From NCBI GenBank assembly GCA_013138675.1, contig WTCH01000304.1, positions 1 through 5,984 of the forward strand: 5,984 nt of DNA. Direction: 5' to 3'. Shown in pieces: positions 1 through 5,577 of the stretch (positions are counted from its first letter, which is position 1; each line of letters starts with the position of its first letter). The notes beneath the pieces were generated by a model. The model was given only the letters and a program-made list of their open reading frames with translations, had not been told where the DNA came from and did no database searches. The position numbers and the translations under genes were made by a program. Source of the DNA: Woeseiaceae bacterium. Lineage in GTDB: Bacteria; Pseudomonadota; Gammaproteobacteria; Steroidobacterales; Woeseiaceae.

Positions 1-104
1 GGCAATCCCATGGCTGCTGCCGTGGTTGCGAGAATGAACGGCGGGTAGGCCCAGTCGAGGCTACCTTTCGTAACAATAATGGACATGCTCTTTTGTTCGG
101 ACAT
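1..104 (-). CDS. DsrE2-like (DsrE/DsrF/DrsH-like family) protein, N-terminal part only
   Basis: Only the first 34 codons are in the window; the gene continues beyond base 1. The visible protein starts MSEQKSMSIIVTKGSLDW and goes on through AYPPFILATTAAAMG. This matches the opening beta-strand, glycine-containing loop and first helix of the DsrE2 type, small proteins in the DsrE superfamily that often sit beside tusA and rhodanese genes and are linked to cytoplasmic sulfur transfer. The start is chosen on a strong Shine-Dalgarno, GAGGTGA, five bases before the ATG. The conserved cysteines that would support a sulfur-carrier role lie outside the window, so function rests on family resemblance of a short stretch. 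It is transcribed divergently from the lipoate operon and shares its control region. Membrane segments described for some DsrE2 proteins cannot be assessed here. Confidence 0.75.
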   Translation of the reverse strand, partial: MSEQKSMSIIVTKGSLDWAYPPFILATTAAAMGL

Positions 105-109
105 TGTTC

Positions 110-116
110 TCACCTC
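110..116 (-). promoter_or_regulatory. Strong ribosome binding site of the DsrE2-like gene
   Basis: Read on the minus strand, bases 116 to 110 are GAGGTGA, a seven-base match to the Shine-Dalgarno consensus, five bases before the ATG at 104-102. It fixes the start of the truncated leftward gene. Confidence 0.75.
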
Positions 117-152
117 TTGCGTAACAGAGTTCGGGCCCCGATGGGGCATATT

Positions 153-181
153 AGAATATCAGAATTGTCTTTATTAGTGGA
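153..181 (-). promoter_or_regulatory. Weak candidate promoter for the leftward DsrE2-like gene
   Basis: On the minus strand TATTCT (158-153) could serve as a -10, with TCCACT (181-176) 17 bases upstream as a poor -35 matching three of six positions. Transcription would start about 40 bases before the ATG at 104. The same TATTCT hexamer is the proposed -10 on the other strand, so both promoters could share one regulator. Support is weak; an alternative -10, TAATAT, lies just beside it at 153-148. Confidence 0.2.
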
Positions 182-193
182 ATAGAATATTCT
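165..193 (+). promoter_or_regulatory. Candidate sigma-70 promoter of the rightward operon
   Basis: A -35-like box TTGTCT (165-170) and a -10-like box TATTCT (188-193) are separated by 17 bases; each matches its consensus at four of six positions. Transcription would begin near 200, leaving a leader of roughly 68 bases before the TTG at 268. The -10 lies inside the palindrome AGAATATTCT, which would allow direct repression. No better promoter was seen in the gap, but this was judged by eye. Confidence 0.35.
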
Positions 194-267
194 CTGCTGG
201 CTCGTCGACCCCACAAAATTCCCTGAATACGGTTGCGCCCAATGCACAAATACAACCGGAAAACCTT

Positions 268-1374
268 TTGATACAGGCGCCGATTTACATCGGCAGCGAG
301 GTATTCCGGGAGGCCGCGTTCGGGAGCAACCATCCGCTAAATATAGTTCGACACTCCGCTGTGGTCGACCTGGTTCGCATCCTCGACTGGTTGCCGGAGC
401 AGGACTATCGCACCAGCGAACCCGCTACAGTGGAGCAACTCACTGAATTTCATGATCGAACCTACGTGGAGGTGCTGCAATACGCAGATTCCACGGGCAA
501 GGTCAGTCCTGAGGACCGCGCCCGCTATCAGATAGGTACGCTGGAGAATCCGCTGTTTCCGGGGCTGTTCAACCGGGCGGCCATGACAGTCAGCGGTTCG
601 ATCCTCGCGGCCGAACTCGCGCTCGAAGGACACGTTGTGTTTCATCCGTCCGGTGGCACCCATCACGGGCGACCGGACCGAGCCTGCGGCTTTTGCTACT
701 TCAATGACCCGGTCTTCGCGATCAACACGTTCCTGCAGCAGGGCTGCGAACGTGTCATGTACGTCGATCTCGACGCTCACCATGGGGATGGGGTCGAGAG
801 TGCATTTGCTGCCGACTCGCGGGTCCTGACCGTTTCAATCCATGAAGAAGATCGCTGGCCCTACAGTGGCTCGGCCGATGATCGGCGCGAGGGGTGTGCT
901 CGTAACCTGCCAGTACCCAAAGGTTTCAATGACGATGAGTTGGACTACCTCATTGAGCACGCCGTCCTGCCGCTTGCAGCATCCTTTAAGCCCGACGCGC
1001 TGGTTCTGTGTTGTGGTGCCGACTGCCTGGCGGGCGATCCCTTGTCCGGCATGAGGCTGAGCAATGTCGCGCTGTGGAATACGGTCGACAAGTTCATCGC
1101 CTTGCGGGAGCCGACTGTCGTTCTCGGCGGTGGCGGTTACAATCCGTGGACCGTTGCGCGCTACTGGGCCGGACTGTGGGGCAGGTTGAGTGGGCAGGAT
1201 TTTCCGCTACGCTTGCCCGAGGAAGCACTGAAGATGTTTGAAAAGATGTCTTGCGACTTAATCGACGAGGAAGACGTTGAGGAAGACTGGATCAGGACAT
1301 TGGTGGATTCTCCGTATAACGGGCCTGTTCGCGAGGCCATAAAATCATTGGCGACCGAGATTGTGAGGACCTAG
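268..1374 (+). CDS. AcuC/histone deacetylase-family Zn-dependent amidohydrolase
   Basis: This 368-residue protein has the arginase/deacetylase fold signature of bacterial class I HDAC relatives such as AcuC. These enzymes hydrolyse acyl-lysine amides or related amides in the cytoplasm. The catalytic set is complete: the His pair H132-H133 in GTHHGRPDRACGFCYFND, zinc ligands D169 and H171 in VDLDAHHGDG, the third zinc ligand D252 in CGADCLAGD, and the transition-state tyrosine Y291 in GGGGYNPW. The N-terminus (YIGSEVFR...NHPLN) is typical of AcuC-like proteins. An acidic tail follows at about 330-368. The start is TTG with only a weak GGAA upstream; no ATG or GTG exists in frame back to the stop at 175-177, and homologs begin at about this point. 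It ends two bases before the next ATG, and GAGGA (1365-1369) inside its last codons is that gene's ribosome site, so co-translation is likely. The substrate is unknown; the context suggests an acylated lysine in the lipoate pathway, but acetoin-type or polyamine deacetylation cannot be excluded. Confidence 0.9.
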   Translation: MIQAPIYIGSEVFREAAFGSNHPLNIVRHSAVVDLVRILDWLPEQDYRTSEPATVEQLTEFHDRTYVEVLQYADSTGKVSPEDRARYQIGTLENPLFPGLFNRAAMTVSGSILAAELALEGHVVFHPSGGTHHGRPDRACGFCYFNDPVFAINTFLQQGCERVMYVDLDAHHGDGVESAFAADSRVLTVSIHEEDRWPYSGSADDRREGCARNLPVPKGFNDDELDYLIEHAVLPLAASFKPDALVLCCGADCLAGDPLSGMRLSNVALWNTVDKFIALREPTVVLGGGGYNPWTVARYWAGLWGRLSGQDFPLRLPEEALKMFEKMSCDLIDEEDVEEDWIRTLVDSPYNGPVREAIKSLATEIVRT

Positions 1375-1376
1375 GA

Positions 1377-2414
1377 ATGGCGTGGCTGGACTTACTTGCC
1401 GACATCGAAGACTTTGAGGATGCGGACTTTGACGAGGCGCTCGTTATGCAGCTCGAAATGGTGGCCAAAGACCGCGATCCGCGACCCATGCGGTTTTCGA
1501 CACCGACCTTCAAGGAATATGAGACGACGGAACTGAGCGGCTGTGGCAAAAACAGCTTTCCGGCGTTTTCGATTACTGCGGCTGCTTGCGGCCTGAACTG
1601 CGACCATTGTCAGAAGAAAATCCTTGAGCCGATGATGCCGGCCACTAACCCGGCCATGCTCGATCAGAAAGTGCGCCATCTCATTGATACCCAGGAACTG
1701 AACGGTTTCCTGTTGTCGGGCGGCTCCAATAAACGTAACGAGATCAACTACACGCGCTATCTGCCGGTTGTTGAACAATTGAAGAATGACTTCCCTGACC
1801 TGAGAATTGCTGTGCACAGCGCGTTGATGAAAGAGCCGCAGGCCAAAGCAATGGAGGCAGCGGGTGTCGATACCGTGATGATGGACGTCATTGGCGCGCA
1901 GGAGACCATCAAGGAGGTCTACAAACTGGATCGGCCAGTCGCCGACTTCGAAGAGACGCTGGCGGCGCTCTGCTCGACCTCGATGGAAGTCACGCCGCAC
2001 ATCGTCATTGGTCTTCACTACGGCCAGATTCTCGGTGAAGCCAACGCGCTCGATATTGTCAGCCGCTACCCGGTTACGGCGCTCGTTCTCGTCGTCATCA
2101 TGCCGTTCTATGCCAAGCCCGGCACGTTCGTGACGCCCGGCACGACAGATGTCGGCAAGATATTCCTCGAGGCTCGTGAGCGCATTCCCGACAGGCAGGT
2201 TTTGCTCGGTTGTGCACGGCCCCCCGGGATGCACAAACGCGTGACGGATGCGTACGCGATCATGGCGGGTCTCGACGGCATCGCGTTCCCCGCTGACGGT
2301 GCTGTTTCAGTTGCACATTCGATCGGGCGACCGTTCGAACAGGCGCACTCCTGCTGTTCGATAAAACTCGGCAGCGAATTCAAAGTACCCCTGGAGCGCA
2401 CTTGCGCTGCGTGA
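1377..2414 (+). CDS. Radical SAM protein, biotin-synthase homolog; one half of the LipS1/LipS2 lipoyl synthase
   Basis: This 345-residue protein has the radical SAM motif CX3CX2C at C71, C75 and C78, with the usual aromatic residue replaced (CDHC). A glycine-rich SAM-binding segment LLSGGSNKR follows at 112-120. It resembles the archaeal 'uncharacterised homolog of biotin synthase' group rather than BioB or classical LipA: the flanks FPAFSITAAACGLNC and ILEPMMPAT are characteristic. LipS1 and LipS2 each carry two 4Fe-4S clusters and together insert the two sulfur atoms of lipoyl: LipS2 works on octanoyl-protein and LipS1 on 8-mercaptooctanoyl-protein. Candidate auxiliary-cluster ligands here are C56, C279, C326, C327 and C343. 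The first 25 residues are strongly acidic. Which of the two names belongs to this gene cannot be settled by reading alone, so no symbol is given. The start has a clear GAGGA seven bases upstream. Its place beside a second radical SAM gene and sLpl(AB) is the main evidence for lipoyl synthesis. Confidence 0.85.
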   Translation: MAWLDLLADIEDFEDADFDEALVMQLEMVAKDRDPRPMRFSTPTFKEYETTELSGCGKNSFPAFSITAAACGLNCDHCQKKILEPMMPATNPAMLDQKVRHLIDTQELNGFLLSGGSNKRNEINYTRYLPVVEQLKNDFPDLRIAVHSALMKEPQAKAMEAAGVDTVMMDVIGAQETIKEVYKLDRPVADFEETLAALCSTSMEVTPHIVIGLHYGQILGEANALDIVSRYPVTALVLVVIMPFYAKPGTFVTPGTTDVGKIFLEARERIPDRQVLLGCARPPGMHKRVTDAYAIMAGLDGIAFPADGAVSVAHSIGRPFEQAHSCCSIKLGSEFKVPLERTCAA

Positions 2415-2431
2415 AGCAAGGACTGTAGACG

Positions 2432-3646
2432 ATGAGTTGTTTCGAACATAAATCCAGCGTTGAGATGGAACCGCGAGCGCCGCTCAAGACACCTGCCGAT
2501 CGCAAGAACGGTAAGCACGTCAAGGTGAATGACATCCCGCCACAGGGCGTCTATCTGCCCAACAACAACATCATGGCGCCGCACATGGTTTCGCCCGAAT
2601 ACGTACAGCTGTCTAATGCAGCAGCTATTACTCTCGGGATCATGGGCGGGCGCATGTATCGCACCGAGTGCACGCGCTGCCTGAATCTGCTGCTGACCTA
2701 TCCCGAAGGGTGTCGTGCCAACTGTGCCTATTGCGGCCTGGCAAGACATCGCGAAGCCGAACGCGATTACGCCGATCGAAACTTCATCCGTGTCGACTGG
2801 CCTGCTGTTCCAATGGCCGAGATCATCGACATCGTTGCCAAGGATCCGGAGAACAGCCCGTTTCACCGCATGTGTATCTCGATGATCACGCATCCGCGCT
2901 CTGAAGACGACACGTTCACGGTGCTCAAGCAATGGACTGACAAGATTGACCCAGACGTTATCCCGGTCTCGATACTGTCGAACCCTACGACCATGACGCG
3001 TGAGGATGTGCAAAAGACCAAAGACCTGGGCGCCGACATTTTCACTGTTGCGCTCGACGCGGCAACGCCCGAAGTCTTCGACCGCACACGCGGCAAGGGC
3101 GTGCAGTCGCCGCACAAATGGTCGAAGTACTGGGACATCATGCTTGACGCAAAAGACATCTTCGGCCCGCAGAAATTTGGCGCTCATATTATCGTCGGCA
3201 TGGGCGAAACGGAGAGCGATGTGCTGCACCTGGTGCAGGAGTTGGTTGATCTCGGCGGGCACAGTCACATGTTCTGCTTCTTCCCGGAGCAAGGCTCGCT
3301 AATGGACCATCTGCCGGCGACGCCGCGCGACCAGTGGCGGCGTGTGCAATTGGCGCGTTACCTGATCGACTATCGCGACGTGCGCGTCGAGCAAATGACG
3401 TTCGACGAGGAAGGGCGCGTAAAGACCTATGGTATTTCCGACGCGGAACTCGCCGACACTATTGATGCAGGCATTGCATTTCGTACGTCGGGTTGCCCCG
3501 GCAAGTTCCAGGACGATATCTCTGCCTGCGACCGTCCGTACGGCGATTCCCCGCCGAGCGACATCGCAAGCTACCCGTTCCAGCCAGGTAAGAAAGACCT
3601 CAAGAAAATCCGCAAGCAACTCGAAATCCCTGTGCGGGTTGAATGA
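2432..3646 (+). CDS. Radical SAM protein, biotin-synthase-related; the other half of the LipS1/LipS2 lipoyl synthase
   Basis: This 404-residue protein carries CX3CX2C at C94, C98 and C101 (GCRANCAYCGLAR). Two further cysteines lie just upstream at C80 and C83 (ECTRC), and a C-terminal pair at C355 and C366 lies in SGCPGKF...ACDRPYGDS. Those four are good candidates for the auxiliary 4Fe-4S cluster that would donate sulfur. The C-terminal 'SGCPG...C.RPY.NS/GDS' block and the segment FIRVDWPAVP after the cluster motif are typical of the archaeal biotin-synthase-related family, distinct from the preceding gene, so the two are not recent duplicates. It would act with the preceding protein to turn octanoyl-lysine into lipoyl-lysine. 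The start at 2432 has AAGGA nine bases upstream; an ATG at 2465 is a possible later start. Its stop overlaps the ligase start as ATGA, so translational coupling is likely. LipS1 versus LipS2 is left unassigned. Confidence 0.85.
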   Translation: MSCFEHKSSVEMEPRAPLKTPADRKNGKHVKVNDIPPQGVYLPNNNIMAPHMVSPEYVQLSNAAAITLGIMGGRMYRTECTRCLNLLLTYPEGCRANCAYCGLARHREAERDYADRNFIRVDWPAVPMAEIIDIVAKDPENSPFHRMCISMITHPRSEDDTFTVLKQWTDKIDPDVIPVSILSNPTTMTREDVQKTKDLGADIFTVALDAATPEVFDRTRGKGVQSPHKWSKYWDIMLDAKDIFGPQKFGAHIIVGMGETESDVLHLVQELVDLGGHSHMFCFFPEQGSLMDHLPATPRDQWRRVQLARYLIDYRDVRVEQMTFDEEGRVKTYGISDAELADTIDAGIAFRTSGCPGKFQDDISACDRPYGDSPPSDIASYPFQPGKKDLKKIRKQLEIPVRVE

Positions 3647-4722
3647 CGAAGCCCTTTCGCATCATTGATACCGGGGTACGCGATGGTCGTGCGAACATCG
3701 CCTTTGATGCAGCGCTGATCGAAGAGCGGCAGGCGGACCGGGTGCCTGACACGATCCGTTTCCTGCGTTTTCCCCCAACCGCACTGATCGGACGGCACCA
3801 GGACCTCAGCCGCGAGATAGATCTCGACTACTGTAAGTCGAACAACGTCGGTACGGTGCGGCGAATCACGGGTGGCGGTGCAATCTATCTCGATGAAGGC
3901 CAGCTTGGCTGGGAACTTGTCTTTCATCGCTCGTCACTTGGCGTGGCCGCTTTGCCGGACCTCGCGCGTGAGATCTGCAATGCAGCGGCCAAAGGCTTCC
4001 AGGAACTTGGTGTCGACGCGAAGTTCCGGCCGCGTAACGATATCGAAGTGGATGGTCGCAAGATCAGTGGCACGGGCGGTTTCTTCGATGGTGACGTGCT
4101 GATCTATCAGGGCACGGTGCTCGTCGATATGAACGCGCAGCATATGGTCAGTGCGCTGAACGTCCCGCAGAGCAAGTTGGCGAAACGTGAACTCGATTCG
4201 GCGGCACAACGCGTCGTAACGCTAAAGGAATTGCTTGGCGATGACCTGCCGGACCTCGAGACGATCAAACAAGCGCTGATCAAAGGATTCACTGATGGAC
4301 TCGGCATTTCGGCCGAGCCGGGGGAGGTCACCGAAAACGAAGAGGTGCTCGCGAATCGTTATTTCATCGAGGAAATTGGCACCGACGAGTTTGTTGCCGA
4401 AATTGATAATCCTGGGGACGACAATGAAGTGCTTGCAGGCACGCATACGGGCCCGGGTGGCACGATCGATACGTTCGTGAAGCTCGACGGTCCGACCAAG
4501 CGCATTCTGCAGCGTGCTCTGATCAGTGGAGACTTCTTTGTCACGCCGCCGCGTTTCGTATTCGACCTCGAAGCACACCTCGCGGGAACACGCATCGACG
4601 AAATCGATGACGAGATCGACAGCTTCTTTGCAAACAACGACATCGACATGCTCAGCGTGTCGCCGGACGACTTCAAGACAGCGATTGCGAATGCTATCGA
4701 ACAGGGAGACGATGATGTCTAA
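3643..4722 (+). CDS. slpl(AB): sLpl(AB)-type lipoate/octanoate:protein ligase (fused LplA and LplB domains)
   Basis: This 359-residue ligase would activate lipoate or octanoate with ATP and attach it to a lysine of a lipoyl-domain protein in the cytoplasm. The catalytic domain (about 1-235) shows the acyl-binding motif RRITGGGAIYLD at 73-84, an IGRHQDLSREID segment at 49-60, and NDIEVDGRKISG at 132-143, in which K140 corresponds to the conserved catalytic lysine of LplA. The C-terminal part (about 242-355) has the accessory LplB pattern, with ISGDFFVTPP at 294-303 followed by helices with an acidic tail. Carrying both domains in one chain with this order is the sLpl(AB) form found with sHdr and LipS1/LipS2 genes. 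It is the best single piece of evidence for the function of the whole operon. Translation probably depends on coupling, since the start overlaps the previous stop (ATGA) and the Shine-Dalgarno is poor. The likely client is LbpA, not encoded here. Confidence 0.88.
   Translation: MTKPFRIIDTGVRDGRANIAFDAALIEERQADRVPDTIRFLRFPPTALIGRHQDLSREIDLDYCKSNNVGTVRRITGGGAIYLDEGQLGWELVFHRSSLGVAALPDLAREICNAAAKGFQELGVDAKFRPRNDIEVDGRKISGTGGFFDGDVLIYQGTVLVDMNAQHMVSALNVPQSKLAKRELDSAAQRVVTLKELLGDDLPDLETIKQALIKGFTDGLGISAEPGEVTENEEVLANRYFIEEIGTDEFVAEIDNPGDDNEVLAGTHTGPGGTIDTFVKLDGPTKRILQRALISGDFFVTPPRFVFDLEAHLAGTRIDEIDDEIDSFFANNDIDMLSVSPDDFKTAIANAIEQGDDDV
4703..4708 (+). promoter_or_regulatory. Ribosome binding site deciding the amidotransferase-like start
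   Basis: AGGGAG at 4703-4708 lies six bases before the ATG at 4715 and three before the in-frame ATG at 4712. The spacing favours 4715. It sits inside the last codons of the ligase gene, so the two genes overlap by eight bases. Confidence 0.6.
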
Positions 4723-5512
4723 ATGCAGCCCCGATGCATTTGCGACGGCAGGCCGCTCAGACACGCCGATGAATGTGGTCGCCGTCATCCAGCATACGTC
4801 GGGTGAGTACCTCGGCCTGATGGAAGATCATCTCGAAGGCCGGCGAATCAGCTTTCAATATTTCAGACCCTTTGCGGGCGGCGGCAAGCTGCCGGCCGCC
4901 GACTTGCCGGCCGACGCATTGATCCTGCTCGGCGGGGGTCCCTGGGGCTCGGCGGGCACACGCGACCTGCCGACGCTTGCAGAGGAAATCGAGCTGACGC
5001 GCGCTCGTCTTGAAGAAAGCACACCCGTTATCGGAATCGGTCTCGGAGCCCAGATATTGGCGATAGCGGCTGGCGGATCCAGCGTAACGACAGACCTGGT
5101 GCTGGAATCCGTTATCGCGACAAGGACCGATGTGGGTGCACTGAACGGTTATCTCCCCGCTGAGTTCGCCCAGGTTGTGTACATGCGCGACCGACCCGTG
5201 CCTCCTTCCGATGCCCGCATTCTGGCGACTGACGAGGCGGGCAGGCCAGCCATTTTCCAGATCGGTGAAAATGCTTATGGTTTCGCAGGCCATCCCGGGA
5301 TTAAGCTGGGCATGGTCGAAGACCTGATTATGGAATTCGAAGAGGTGCCCGAGGCTGCAGTGTCAAGACTCGACGATTTACGGGCTTTGCAGGCCCGAAT
5401 CGAGGACGAGCTGGTGCCGATCATGACCGGACTGATTCAATGTACATCACTCATGTCGTCGCCGAAGGCAGGACAACTGGCGGCCGAAGAATTGGATAAA
5501 CAAGTAATTTAG
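4715..5512 (+). CDS. Class I glutamine amidotransferase-like protein lacking the catalytic cysteine (probable pseudoenzyme)
   Basis: This 265-residue protein has the layout of a GATase1 domain: an early strand VVAVIQHTSGEYLG (from about residue 21), a DALILLGGGPWG oxyanion-type loop at 67-78, the nucleophile-elbow region PVIGIGLGAQILA at 104-116, and a late YGFAGHPGIK at 188-197. In active enzymes the elbow reads G-[IV]-C-x-G-x-Q; here the cysteine position is G109 and the following His position is A112. H193 is kept, but the usual Glu of HPE is replaced by glycine. Glutamine hydrolysis by the normal mechanism therefore looks impossible. GATase-like genes are known neighbours of LipS and sLpl genes, and their role there is not established. 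A binding, scaffolding or other hydrolytic role is possible. A longer open frame reaches back to 4526, but it lies within the ligase and has no ribosome site. A later ATG at 4769 also lacks one. Confidence 0.8.
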   Translation: MSKCSPDAFATAGRSDTPMNVVAVIQHTSGEYLGLMEDHLEGRRISFQYFRPFAGGGKLPAADLPADALILLGGGPWGSAGTRDLPTLAEEIELTRARLEESTPVIGIGLGAQILAIAAGGSSVTTDLVLESVIATRTDVGALNGYLPAEFAQVVYMRDRPVPPSDARILATDEAGRPAIFQIGENAYGFAGHPGIKLGMVEDLIMEFEEVPEAAVSRLDDLRALQARIEDELVPIMTGLIQCTSLMSSPKAGQLAAEELDKQVI

Positions 5513-5520
5513 GATATGCT
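5492..5520 (+). promoter_or_regulatory. Weak candidate internal promoter ahead of the DsrE3C-like gene
   Basis: TTGGAT (5492-5497) and TATGCT (5515-5520) are 17 bases apart and match the -35 and -10 consensus at three and four of six positions. They lie at the AT-rich end of the amidotransferase-like gene, before the only sizeable gap in the operon (65 bases). The DsrE3C-like gene, and whatever follows it, could thus be expressed separately from the lipoate genes. Confidence 0.22.
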
Positions 5521-5563
5521 AATGTGCTGTTGGACGGTCGGGCTAGCACCGGCTTGCTGACGC

Positions 5564-5570
5564 AAGGGGA
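5564..5570 (+). promoter_or_regulatory. Ribosome binding site of the DsrE3C-like gene
   Basis: AAGGGGA at 5564-5570 lies seven bases before the ATG at 5578. It supports that start over an in-frame GTG at 5524, which has no such site and would add 18 residues unlike the family. Confidence 0.65.
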
Positions 5571-5577
5571 AAGAGAA

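Larger units (their letters stand above)
153..193. promoter_or_regulatory. Candidate operator: repeated AGAATA elements in the divergent intergenic region
   Basis: The 163-base gap between the divergent genes has an AT-rich core. It contains AGAATATC at 153-160, AGAATT at 161-166 and the perfect 10-base palindrome AGAATATTCT at 184-193. The two AGAATA elements start 31 bases apart, close to three helical turns, so proteins bound to them would lie on the same DNA face. The right element overlaps the proposed -10 box of the rightward promoter; the left one overlaps a possible leftward -10. This would suit a dimeric repressor. Sulfur-oxidation loci of the sHdr type are known to be controlled by ArsR-family repressors, but no regulator gene is visible here and the binding protein is unknown. 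Confidence 0.35.

Noticed and set aside
135..147. Inverted repeat GCCCC-GAT-GGGGC as a terminator
   Set aside because: The stem is only five pairs and no T-run follows on either strand; it lies in the probable leader of the leftward gene and is more likely incidental.
1392..2234. A 280-codon minus-strand open frame
   Set aside because: Shadow of the first radical SAM gene; composition is Arg/His-rich and no domain is recognisable.
2108..3292. A 394-codon open frame on the minus strand across both radical SAM genes
   Set aside because: It runs antisense to two well-conserved proteins, resembles no family I recognise, is rich in Arg and His as codon shadows are, and has no visible ribosome site.
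1377..3646. Biotin synthase (BioB) or classical lipoyl synthase (LipA) identity for the radical SAM genes
   Set aside because: Neither has the BioB CPEDC-type motif nor the LipA CX4CX5C auxiliary motif with C-terminal RSSY; no other biotin genes are nearby, while a lipoate ligase is directly adjacent.
4526..4714. Upstream extension of the amidotransferase-like gene
   Set aside because: The extra 63 residues are Ser/Thr/Arg-rich, overlap the conserved ligase C-terminus in another frame and have no ribosome site; AGGGAG before 4715 gives a natural start.
4715..5512. Active glutamine amidotransferase of the GuaA/PuuD type
   Set aside because: The cysteine nucleophile position is Gly, and the Glu of the triad is also replaced by Gly.
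5553..5566. Small hairpin CTTGC-TGAC-GCAAG touching the DsrE3C-like ribosome site
   Set aside because: Five pairs only, covering just the edge of the Shine-Dalgarno; too weak to claim a translational switch.
5524..5577. GTG start adding 18 residues to the DsrE3C-like protein
   Set aside because: No ribosome site, and the family begins at the strand KLIIVMAN; the ATG at 5578 has AAGGGGA seven bases upstream.
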